Shown here one piece after another: positions 37,501-49,600 of a stretch of DNA of 64,000 nt. How positions within the stretch are numbered: position 1 is the first letter of the stretch; every line of letters begins with the position of its first letter. A program made the translations under genes and the position numbers. The notes below the pieces were generated by a model. It worked only from the letters and a program-made list of their open reading frames with translations. It searched no databases and was not told the DNA's origin. The stretch is from Anas platyrhynchos (taxonomy: Eukaryota; Chordata; Aves; Anseriformes; Anatidae), in NCBI RefSeq assembly GCF_047663525.1, contig NC_092591.1, positions 28,987,001 through 29,051,000 on the forward strand. Direction: 5' to 3'.

Positions 37501-39384
37501 TGAGAATGAATTTATTAAGCCTCCTTTATTTTAAAACAGGCAAAGCTTGTTTCAGGAGAGTGGAAACTTGCAAAGCCTATTTTAACTCTTCCAGCTGCCT
37601 CAAATCCTAACCAGGTGGCAGCCAAACCCAGACAGCTGAACTCGCTGACAGTGCCCACAGACATCCCAAACACCTCCCACGGGGGTCCCGGGGAGCCCCC
37701 AGTCCTGTGTCACAGGCCCCTGACAACCCACAGCCCCCCACTGCCAGCTGTGGGGCCCTCCAGGCCTTCTTCCTAGAGACCTGAGGTGCTGTTACTGCAC
37801 TGCTTCCCAAATGGATCTTACTTGGACTGCTTCCAGCTGCTTCAACCTGCAGACCCAGAAATGAAGCCTTTTTTTTTTTTCTCTTTTTCTCACCCTCAGG
37901 TCAGAAGCCAGTGAAATGAAGACTGCATCAAACCGGTGTGTTCTCACAGACAGAACTGAAGTTTCCTTTAGGGAGTTGCTGTGAAGGTAATCAGGCATAT
38001 ATTGATGTAGACTTTTGTTTTGGTTTGGTATCACAGCTCACCATTTTTAAAACTTCCCTCTAAAGAGGGAATTTTGCAATTCATTTGACTTGAGGCAGAG
38101 TCTTCAGAAACCACCAGGACTGAGCCTTTTTTCCTTTTCTGCTGTAGTTTATGACTATAAATAACCATCTGAAGCCAAAGGAGAGTTTACTAAGCTACTC
38201 ATCTTTGCCATTATCAGCTAGATCTGTAATGGCAAGGGCAAGGCTAGGTTTTGACAAGATCTGTGCTCTGTTAGACTGCGTCGCCTGGCATTAACTCTGC
38301 TTCTAACGAAGCCCGGCTCAGCTTTCCCACTGCTTTCCTGAGGATGAACATCTTGCTCGTCAGCTTCATTACCCACTCATCTCATTTGCTCCTCCTGAAT
38401 GCTGGCACATTCACTCTCCATGTTCTGGAATTTCCCGTTTTCTTGAAATTAAAGTTAGCCTTTAAGGATTCATGCACATAAATTACTTCAGTGTGCTAAT
38501 GTGCAGATGTTTATCTCCAGGTAGTAGCGCTCCTATTTAACCATGTGGTGGAAAGTATTTCTTTATGACAGTGGAAGCATATCATTCACTTTCTTTTGAT
38601 ATAAAAGACTGGTCAAATACCTCTACCTGATGTGCCTAGCATCACCAGCACTGGTATCAGCCAGTTAATATGCAGGCAAACTCTATAGTTTTTCCCACCC
38701 TTGCCAGCCATACATCTACACCAGTAAAAGTACATACTGTAGATTTTTCTCCTCTACATCTCAAGTTATTGTCACTAGCAAAAATTTTTAGGACCACCCT
38801 TGCCTGTGAATATTACATGCACATCCCCTACCCCAACTCCTCCTGGAGTCTGTTAATCACCACAGTTCTGTGACTGGCTACAATTTTTTTTTCCTTCAGT
38901 ACCCAAAACCTATCCACACCCCTCTCCTCCTCCTCCCCTCCCCCCTACCTTAATTGAGCATTAAGAACTGCATTTTCTGACTATAAAGTATGGATGTATG
39001 AGTATCTCAATACACCCTAAACCAATTTGCACCCCCAGCACCTTCTCTATGACTGAAATAGGTAACTGCATGAAATCTTTAGTGATGTTGGTGCCCCTTA
39101 ACCCCATGACAATACAGATGCTTAGAAGCTGAGGAAACTTTGCTTGCAAATCAAGCTAGTTTGTTCTGATTTACATTGAAAAACTCTTTTTAATGCAGTT
39201 TTCACAAGGGCTACTTTTCTTTGTCTCTTGACAACAAAGGAAGCTAGCCCCATGCTCATTCAAGAGCTGTATTATGCCAAAGAGGTGGCATGCCCCTCGT
39301 TGCAGACTTCAGAGTTAACTACAGAATGTCAAAGGGACTTTCATTTAACCTAGGAAGCATTATGGACCAGACAGGCACCAACGT

Positions 39385-40629
39385 TCATGTTTCACAACTT
39401 TAATAGAATATTCTATCTATTCTGTACAAATTGAAAACACTGTATTAAGTTACAAATGTGTCAGGTAAGGCTGGAGCACTCTACATGCCTGGTCACAGTG
39501 TTGATACAGCTGCTATTCAACTGCTGCCAGAGGTTGGCAATGGATGCTGAAACTAGAAACATGTACCTGAAGTGCCGCACAACAACAAAAGGTAGTTTTG
39601 AAGACTTCAGAGCTTTAAGAAAAAAAATTGTGGAATGGAATAATTTCAGTGTTGCAAGTAAGACACCAAAACTTCAGATTTATTGAACTGAATTTTGTTA
39701 AACTTCTGTGTTCATAGTGAAAGGTCCTTCCATGCTGGACACTAAGCAATAAGACTACTGGAAATTTTCTGGTTCTTTGGCTGCAACCCACTTCCATTGA
39801 CAGCAAGTTTGGCCTTTACATTTTGATCTTCATCCAGAAGAGTTGTCATTTTGATAAAAGTTCGTTTCTTCTGTCTAGACTACTACGTTGAGACCAATTC
39901 AAATCATTTGTTGTACAAGTACCCATATTTTATGCAAAACAGGAAGAATATTTTCAAGTATATTAAAAACTATTAAAAAGCACTAATTCTGTCAAAGTAC
40001 TTACAAACATGAATAAATAAATAGTAAGATGAACAACTAAGTCTCAAATATGACACCCCCTTCAATGAAGTAAAATTACTTCAATTCAATTGGTTTTACT
40101 GAGATAATAAATATGACATTTAAAGCTGCTCAAGCACTAGTTCAATTTGTAGGTTGCAAGAAACATTAAAAAAAGAGGGGAGGGAACTAGCAAAGAGTTC
40201 ATATTGCTCTATCCGTTTCAGCTACCATACAGGTAATCCATTTACTTTAGCTTCTCAGCACATTGCTATTCCACAATTTTCAAGGTTTTAACAAGAAAAT
40301 GGATAATCTTCGCTTGGTAGTCTGGACTATTCCCCTATGCATAGGGCAAAAGGCTCTAAAGGCCTACTGACATACTTAGCTACAGTGTACCAACGGCTGT
40401 AGAGTGTGCTTTATTTAAACCTCTTATTTCCCAAATGCATTGAAGTTGCCACTGTACATGTTAAGCAATAAAAGAAAAGTTAGTGAAAATCATGCATTTT
40501 AAAACAAATTAATTTTAAGCATTGTTAATAAGATTGTGCTGCAGCGATGAAGTATCCTGAACTGCAGGCCAGGTATCCAAATATTTGTTACAAGTTGTTC
40601 AAATATCACTTTGAAGTGGTATTTCCTTA
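39385..40629 (-). terminator. NAP1L4: NAP1L4 3'UTR with proximal and distal polyadenylation signals
   Basis: The minus strand after the stop codon is AT-rich unique sequence. AATAAA occurs at 40415-40410 (a short UTR of about 240 bases) and an ATTAAA variant at 39404-39399 (about 1.2 kb). Either could be used. Further ATTAAA variants lie beyond, so the 3' end is approximate. Confidence 0.5.
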
Positions 40630-40668
40630 TTACTGTTGTTTGCATTCAGCAGGTTGGCTGGAATCTTT
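40630..40668 (-). CDS. NAP1L4: NAP1L4 terminal coding exon (KDSSQPAECKQQ stop)
   Basis: The acceptor tttaaacag is followed by twelve codons KDSSQPAECKQQ and TAA at 40632-40630. The PAECKQQ ending is shared with NAP1L1 and contains a CaaX-like box. The human reference isoform with the PKV ending uses a different terminus, so this is the longer-tail form. I am confident of the exon because of this family ending. Confidence 0.88.
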   Translation of the reverse strand, partial: KDSSQPAECKQQ

Positions 40669-43600
40669 CTGTTTAAATGGAAAAAGAAAAAAACAGTTAA
40701 AAATCAAAATGGCATACAATAAATAAAATATTTAATGAATAAAATAAATTGTCTATGCAGTTTTAAGCTAGCTAGAGAGCATTGACATATAAGGCAAGCT
40801 ACATATAAATTCAGGTTATATCATAAAGTCTTCCACAGTAGTGCTTTTTTAATTCCTTCCAACTGCTTGGTACCTCATACTATTTTTTAATCTGCATTTG
40901 CATTCTCTAAACTCCATCCAGTAGGCTGAGGTTCAAACAAACCAGAAAGCAAGTGATTTTCTACTCCCCCATCCAAAGGCTCAGTTTGACTTTCAGTTCA
41001 TATTAAACTAACAATAAACTGCCACCTCCTCACCAACTTGGAGGGATGAAGGCAGTGAAGTCAGGCTGCTTATTTTTTGCAGCACAATTGAGGTTTTACT
41101 TGCTCTTTCTGCAAAGGCGATAAAAATGTAATTAATGTGTTGATTTCGTCTAGGTTCTGCATCACCAGTATGCAACTATTCAACAGTTTAACACTGGGCA
41201 AGAAGTCCATATGTTAATCTGAGTATGCAAAAGCAGAAACACCTTCATTAGGGAGTAAAACTATTTCCCCTCTGGCAAAAGGAAGTGTATTTGGGAAAGA
41301 ACAAGTACTCAAACAGCTAAGAACTTCAGGTTTTACATTGTACATCTTGCTTGGTTTTTGCTGTTGTAAAGTAGTGTTCTTAGAAAGCAGAAGAATTTAC
41401 TTCAGTGTATTTCCTGTTCGCTTCTCCCTTTACTGTTCTTATTATAGTTTATTATAAACAAAATCTAAGTCACAGAAACCTGCTGAATTCTAGTAAAGAA
41501 AAAAACTAAAATATGACACCTTGAATGCCACCAACTGCAAAATAAGATGTTTCTGGGTAACCATCCTAAATAGGAACTTTTTAATGTTGCAAAGGAAGCA
41601 GACATGCAAGAGTTCATCATGCATCAAGCGACCAAAAGCTAAGACAACTTAAGCACTGTGCTTGCAGAGGAGGAGTAAGAGATGCAACCAAGATACTTTA
41701 TCAGAAAGTTTGTCCCGAAGAAGATGTTTTAAACCCAGACAATTAGTCCCTTCACCACCTAAACTGTATAGGGCTAGAGGTCTATCATTCCCACCGGAAG
41801 TCTAGATTGCAGCCTAATTTTGTCTCTTTTGCACAGATATGCTAGAAATGTTCAACTCCTTCCTTGTGATTTTCCTCCCTGGTGCATCTGGCTAACTTCA
41901 ACTCTGTACTTTCTCATCTGCCTGAGTTCCCCAAAAACATGAACTCATTTTCACTGATCCAGCACTAAATGCAGCATGAATACCCTTCTTTTCAAGAAGA
42001 AATGTTTGCACAAAGGTAGTATTCTTTCTCAAAATTATCTGACTGCCACTGCTAATTGTTGCATGCTAACAAACACCCAGCATTTTTTTAATCAATAATA
42101 TTTTCAGAAATGCCTTTTTCTTACAGCTACTTTGTATTTGAATGTGGCAATAGAATAGTGCACAGCACCACTCCCTCTCTCACACACCCTCTGGCTAAGA
42201 GCTGTAATCAAGTAACAAACCAATTATTTACAAACTACTTCAAAAGCTTTTAATCTCCCTCCCTCCCTTCCTATTCACCTCTAATAGGAAATCATTTGCA
42301 ACCATTTTGGCCAAATTTTAATGGCCAACCAAAACCCTTATTTGCTAATAAGTTTCATCTCTTCTTCATACTTGTCTTTATTTCTGTGTAAGCATTTAAA
42401 TTGCGATTAAAACCTGCATCACAGAACCTACAAAGTTCCTTTTTAAGAATCTTTCAGTGTTGACTACAGCTCTCATACAAAGAAAAATATAATATTTAAG
42501 AGGCTGTCAGATACAAGTCAGTTGTTGGAAACTTTAAAGAAAAAAGTGCCAGTATTTTATACTACTTTTGACTTACAGTTCAGGGCATATCTATCTTGAC
42601 AATACATATCAACTGTTTAAACTGGGCATAAGTAACAAAGTATCTCAGATCCAGTTTCCAACATAATCGTTTTGCTTCCCCTACTGCAGTAGCACAACAC
42701 TACTCCCACCGAGCTAGCCAGCATGAGTTCCACGTTGCCTGCATTTACCTGTCAGCCTCACATCTCAGGATTAGACAGTGAGATGCAACAGCACAGGTTG
42801 ATAACTACCCTTTTCTTCAAAAGTTACCGCTTCCGCATCAGGCACGTGAAAGCTGAAATTTAATTTTTGGCCTGTAACTGATCCTGGAAGATCCAGACCC
42901 GAGGTTAATTGAGATACTACATCCACACTCCCTCAGGCATGGCTGTTAGTTTGAGCTTGCTCTTCCCATGCTGCCCTGATTGCTGGTGACATTTGCACAG
43001 ACAACCACTACCAAAACCCGTTTAGAGCAGGGTCTGTTCAAAGCTGCTATTTCCTCCACAGTAGCAAGATTTCCACTCACACTACATTTTCCTAAATTAA
43101 CTCTCAAAAGTATTGTGAAAATGTTGGTGAAGTGTCTCAGCAAGGCAACAAAGACCAAAAAGGAAAGACTAGAACCAGCAAAGAAAAGGAATTTTATCTC
43201 ATTTTAAAATAAATCAGTGAACAAGTAAGCTAAGATTCACCATCATCACTACAGAGCCAAACAAGAATTCTTGTTGTATAGAGAATTTCTTCAAGACAAG
43301 TCCTGAGCAATGACTTAAATTCACATGAACTATGACAGAACGTTTTACTTTAATGTCTTTAAGGCAATTATTTCAGAACATTTACTTATGCTGTGCAAGC
43401 GGTGGTTTAAACTGCTCTGGGGCCTTGATTCCAGCTTGAGAAACTGTTCCAATCAAGATACACAAGCTAAGTGAGACTCCCACTTACTCTAAAGCTTATT
43501 AATTTTTAACTCCTTCATTAACAAGTATCTATATGTAAAGCTTTTGTGTCACTGCTTCTTGTTTATAGCACCACTTGTTTGAAACAAAAAATAATTAATA

Positions 43601-46600
43601 CTCCTGCTACACTGGACCTCAACATTTTTCTTCTGGGATTTGATTACCCAGAAGATAAATGCAAGAAGCTTCAGCTAATTATCTTACATACAGACCACTT
43701 CAGACATCAGCAACCAGATCAGCTGAACTGTACCAACTGCTTACGGACAGAGGACATGCACTGAATGTAATGAGGAAGTTTCAGCTAAAATTTGCAGGAT
43801 CAGAGGGCTAAAACGGAGAAGAAAAGCAGGTCTGTAGTAGTATGAATCTCTCTCCACAAACTGCTTCCATAGCTTTCATACATACAGCCCACTGCTTCCC
43901 TTCCACCCATCCAATTAATGTGGTGTCCTAGAGAATGGGGGCATACATCCAAAGTACCTGTGCCATTTACGTTAGTAATTTAATCCTTTCAAGCCAGATT
44001 TTTTTTTTGCATAAAAGTTATTATTAAAAAAAGAGACACTGGATTCCTTTTAACCTTCAGTGTTTAAACAGATTAGGCAGGATATATTCCTAGCTGAATA
44101 AAAGAACAATCAAGCCTTCACCTCCTTACTTCTACAGATCACTTTGGGAAGCTTCTGTTACACAAGCATTCCATCTGCTAAAGCAGCTGTGCAGGCACAA
44201 GCAGCCCATCGAGATCTGATTCCCAAACACACTTGGCTGCCAACAACAGTGGGATCAATGCAGTCAGTAGGCACTAAAGCCAATGCCTTTCCAGCACAAG
44301 AGGAAGAAAGCCTTTCAATATTTAAAAAGTTTTTAGCATGAAATAATCTCCAGTTAGGTGTCACAGAGATAAAGCTTATCTTTGTTCCTTTTCTAACATA
44401 CGTTCTTGAGGATAAAAAAGTAAGGATATCAGACAGATGCGGGAAATAAATTCACACCTAACTGGAGCTAAGCAAGCACAAGGTCTGAACTGCTTCCTCC
44501 ACGAACAGAGAAAATCCTACAAAAGGTTCCAAAAATAAATTCTCTGCTAACGAGCCCTTCAGCCACTGTTACTTAAAGGACATACTAAGCACCCTGAAGC
44601 AGAAGTACTCTCTAACACTGGATTTTTATTTAGCTCATAATTCAAACCGGTGTTGTGTTATTACCCAGTCAACTAATTCTCTATTCAAGCATAATATCAG
44701 TAATGTGAAAAAGGCAGTTAAACAACAGGGCATGCAAGCACAGATAAATATACTTGTCAAAATAAGCTACTTTATCTTGACATCTTCTGAAGCTACTTTC
44801 AATCAAATGACTGCTCAGTCTTCCAGAGCCACAACTTACACATAGCACAGCATTATGTTCTTTGTATAATGATACTGACCTGGTTCTAACTGAACAACTC
44901 AAATGTACTTAAATCTGTCAGGAGCGCGAGGGAGGAAGGAGGAAGAGGTGGCAAAGCAAAAAGAAAAGTGTTGACATTTATCAAGCAAATGAAGTACAAC
45001 AACAAAGGAGGAGGTAGCATGGAAGTGACTGAAAAGGCAAAAATTTGATATGAAACAAAAACAGGGTAAAGGACCATTATTTTTGTGTACATGGAAGGGA
45101 AACTATTCTAGATGTAACAAAAAGGAAGGGGAAACTGAAAGGCAGGGGATGAAAGAAGGGCAGGGGATGGGGAGAGACAAATCTAGTGAACAGAGGTAGC
45201 AATGGAAGACGGGATTAGGGGGCATGACCCTTAAAAGGCAAAACCAGAATTCCAAGTTTACTTGAAAAATTGAAGACTGGCTAATGATTTTTAACTGTAG
45301 TAAGGGAAGACAGTTGTGTAAGACTGCAGCAGCATGACATATAAGCTGTCATGACAAATGAATGTTCTACTACAGCATGTGAATAAACAGTGCAAGTATG
45401 CTGAGACAGGCTGGTTGGTTTTTCAAAGCACATCAGATTGGAAATAAATACAGTTTAAGTGAATTGAACAGAGACAAAATACGTATGAGAGGAGGAAAAG
45501 AATTTGAATATAGCTTCACATAAGTAACAAAAAAACATAGAAGCCTAGAATACAGAAAAAGAAGCATGGAGCCTGTTGCAGACAGTGTTCTCTGTGAAGC
45601 ATGGGAAGAAAGGTGAGAGATAGTACACAACAGAAGGACTTTCTTTCCTTTTAAATAAAAGGAGAAAAATTAGAAGAACAAAACCTACTCAGAAGTATGA
45701 GTGCTAAAGAAAATGCCTCTTCAGAATGACTGACTGAACTTGTCAGGCAGTGTAAGTAAGAATGTTGGAAAGGACACAGCAAGTAAGTCAATGACTTACA
45801 AGAGTTCTCAAGGAGAGCAGAGGAGATATTTAGGAATTTCCAAGTATGCTAGAAACAGTACAGAGGTGCAACATCAAATCACAAACAAGGAAAAATGAAG
45901 TCTGACAAGTCTCAGTATCTTTTATCATGTGTACAGAAAATAGCTTGACTGCTACAAAAGCAAAGCAGAAGTTGTGCCAGGAAGGCAAAGAGGTCATTCT
46001 GAAAAATCTACTTTCATCATATGATTTAAAGGCATTCATCTCTGTATGCATTTCTTTTTTTTTTTTTCTGAGCTACTACTAAAACCTAAACCCTGAAGTT
46101 CCCATTCCCCATTTTCTTTTCCCCATACAAGGAAAACAAAAACCAAAAGACTAGCAAACAAACTACATTGCATGGCTACAATGGGACTTCTTGGAAGTTA
46201 GGTATGAATGGAATTCCACCTTACCTAGAAATGTATGAATGATAAACAGACTTAAATTACACCTAAATGGGAAAAAATTGAAAGGAACTGTCAGCATGAA
46301 TGAAAAGTGAAATGTACAAAATAATACAGGAGGCAACAGCTATAACCTTCCAAGGTACTAGAAGTTCTTTCTAAAGAATAACAGATTTCACACTTCTGCC
46401 ATTAAAAGGATCTTACTTAGCATGAACGTACTTTGACTCAGAACTAACATTTTGTTTCTCTGCTGTCCCACCTCTTCCCATTACAGGTACACTACTGCAT
46501 TTTGATCCTTCAGGACAGAGTAAAAACATTCGTTTCTGTCATATGAATCCTGTTTGATCCATCTTTCCTGAAGACAGACTTCTTTTACAGCAGTTCTCAA

Positions 46601-49600
46601 TAAAGAAAAGCAAGCTCAAATCTTGATATGGAGACAAAAAACATGTACTAGCAATACGATGTATATTAACTACATAAGTCAGTAAAGTGACATGTTAAGC
46701 TGCTGTAAGACTTTCATCCACAGATCAAGTAGTTTTGCATACCTTTCACTTTTTCATCTGTGCCTTTAGAAAAGATTAAAAGTTGATGTTTTAAGAACTA
46801 AATAAGTACAAGTCTTTGTTTTCATTGTCCTGGCTTCACTAAATACAAGTATTAGCTTTAATATAACTGAAGGACTGAAAAACACCTATCAGAAGGAGCA
46901 TTAGGCCTTAGGCTGAGTTTTAAAACAGGTCACGCAAAGTTTAAAAGTCAAAAGGTGGGGACTAACTTCTTGAATCCTAGCTGAGCACGGACATGTGGAG
47001 TCCAATCAGCAGCCATTAAAACAACCAAAAAGAACAATTCTAACAAAGAAAGTAAATAAATGAAAACTAGTTGAGACTTGTCAGACTAATTCCAAGTTGA
47101 AGTCCAACTACAGAAAAATATTTGAAATAAGACCTTTCTAAAGGAAGAGAGATACACTTATTACACAGAGGTGTCGCTAAGAGGTAAAGACAGAAAGTTA
47201 AGAAATTACCTTAATTTATATTTATCCAAACTTAAATTTTTCTTTTAAGAGCAATTTGAGTACTGAGGAAGAGAAAAACACTGCAGTCAAGAGGTAGGCT
47301 TTTTTTTTTTAAAAAAAATATTTGTTAATATTTTCAAACTGCTATAATCTTAATTACATTGCTCAGGGTTATAGTGTGTATGACATAAACATACTAACAT
47401 TCTTACCTTAGCATCACTCTCTGCATCTTCCTCCTCTTCTCCCTCCTCTTCCCCCTCCAACTCCTATGACAAAATAGAGATAAACTAACAGAAATTAAAA
47501 CAGGTTAAAAGTGCAACTTTTTCCAATGGAGAAAAAAACAAAGTAGCAAGTATTACCACTGTATTCCAGAGTGTTTCAGCAGTCAACATTAAAACTACTT
47601 TGGCTTGATTAAAAGAATTCAGCATCTTCTAGATCTTAAAGCAAAATCTTTAAAAGAAAATTTAAAACAAGATTTACAAGATTCAGCATGACTGACTTAA
47701 GGAAACCTTCCTACATAAGTTGCTGCACTCTGCTAGTGATTTTTGAACTTCTACCCAATGCATTACTTGGAACGTTGCAGTTCTGGTAAGCAGTATCTAA
47801 TTTTGTTCTTTTTCACCTTCTTCTCCCAGTCTATTTATTTGGCCTATTGTGGACAGATTAGGTATTCTTCTACAGGATTCGGCAGTATTTTTGCACTGTT
47901 GTACACATGCCTATTGCACTGGGTCTGGCTGGGATGTTAACTTTCCCTGCAGCAGCCAATTCAGTGCTGTGCTCTGCACTTGTAGCTAGAACAGCAGTGG
48001 TATCACACCAGTGTTGTGTCTGCTGCTGAGCAGTGCTGCCACAGCATCAGGACTCCCTCTAATCCTCCCAGGGGGTGGGCAAAAAAATAGAGAAAAGAAA
48101 CATCACCAGGGCAGCTGACCTAAACCAGCCGAAGGGATATTCCATACCACATGATGTCACACTCAGCAATAAAAGGTGGAAACAGGAAAATGAGGGGAGG
48201 GGTGGGATCTTGGTGTGAAAACACTGGTCCTCCTCCCAAACACTGGCTACGTGCGTTGAGGCCCTGCTTCAAGGACATGGTCAAACCTCACTTATTTGTG
48301 GGAAGTAGAGAGTAATTCCTTTCCTCTGCACTTCCACGTAACCTTTATTTTTTTTCCCCTTTCCCTTTTTCTTCCTCTTTAGTTAAATTGTTTAGTTAAT
48401 ATAGTCTTTCCTTAATAATTATAATTTTTTCCCTTTAATTAAATTATCCTTATCTCAACCCGTGAGTTGTTCTTTACTTCTTCCCCTTCTCAGCTAAGGA
48501 GGAGTGAGAGAACAGTTGTGGTGTTTAGCTGCCTAGCACAGTAAAACCACCAGTCCTTTCTGGTGCCCAACGTGGGGCTCAAAGGGTTGAGATAACAATA
48601 GAATTGACTAAAAACACTTGCAACTAACACGCTTACTCGCTAGTCACCACGTTCAGTGTCCTGTTAATATTGGATTGTTTGATCATATAATCATGCAATC
48701 TGTGTCATGTTCTCCTTTCTCCTCTACATCTGATCCAGGAATGGGCTACAAGCTGTGTTTTTGTTTTTGTTTTATTTTATTTTATTTTTTTTATTTTATT
48801 TTGCTGTGCTGCCAAGCACTGGCCTTCAGTTTCATCTGGCATTCAGGCTCTCCACTGTTATCATTTGGGTCTCATGGAAACTACCTTTTAGAGAATATTC
48901 AGAACTACATTGCCTTCCTTTCCTCATCTGGACGTCAGTTTATGAATAGTATCAGGAATGGTACCTCCTCCTTCTTTCACAGTGTGCTAATTACAACAAT
49001 TTGAGTATTTTGAGTATCCATACGTAACCCATATATTGCTATTTCTAATTCTGAATAACTGGTTTCCTCTTCTCTCTTAGTCAATTGTTTAGAAAGCTTA
49101 CCCGGGAATCTGTCTCGAAACAGTCTTGTGGCAGGTGGCAATGCGTGTGGGAGGATATAGGCAGGTACCTGTCACAGGTGTCTGATCCAATAGTTTTGAA
49201 CTTCACCCCCTGAACAAGTGCAAAATCCTAAAAACCTGATAGAATGTTTGAGAGTTGTATGTCCTGACCCTGATAATGCCAGAGAATGACAGCTTGCAGC
49301 ACTGTGCTGGGTCCTGGCTTACTCCTATCAAACACTGTTTAACATCATCCAGCACCTTGAAGAGAGGGAGAAAGTCTGAGTCCGATGACCAGATAACATG
49401 CTGTGGCTGACCCAGAGGACCAACCGATATGGTATCAGTCATCCGCATAGTCAAGTCTAAACAATGGAAATCAGCTCGTTTAGTAAGAGAAGAAGTCTCT
49501 CCTAAGAAGGAGGGAGAAGGGGAAAAGGCAGGCACCTCTAAAGCAGAGTCATCACAAAAACAGCAGGAAGAAGAGATGGAAATCATAAAGGAATCAGAAA

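Larger units (their letters stand above)
24331..39384. other. 15-kb intergenic region between PHLDA2 and NAP1L4
   Basis: No gene, RNA or transposon body is recognised here. Contents that can be seen are A/T runs and AT microsatellites (25163-25226, 26103-26160, 27268-27384, 27875-27906, 33253-33270, 33472-33495, 33702-33770), a (TCC)n tract (34466-34509) and stretches of unique sequence. Some of these (26900-27130, 34200-34400) have the look of conserved noncoding DNA. Open frames of 100-200 codons on both strands overlap each other, are rich in Pro, Ser and Trp, and show no family features. Confidence 0.6.

Noticed and set aside
48618..49004. 128-codon plus-strand frame in the ERV leader
   Set aside because: Phe/Tyr/Leu-rich because of the TTTTA repeat. 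Not a recognisable retroviral protein.
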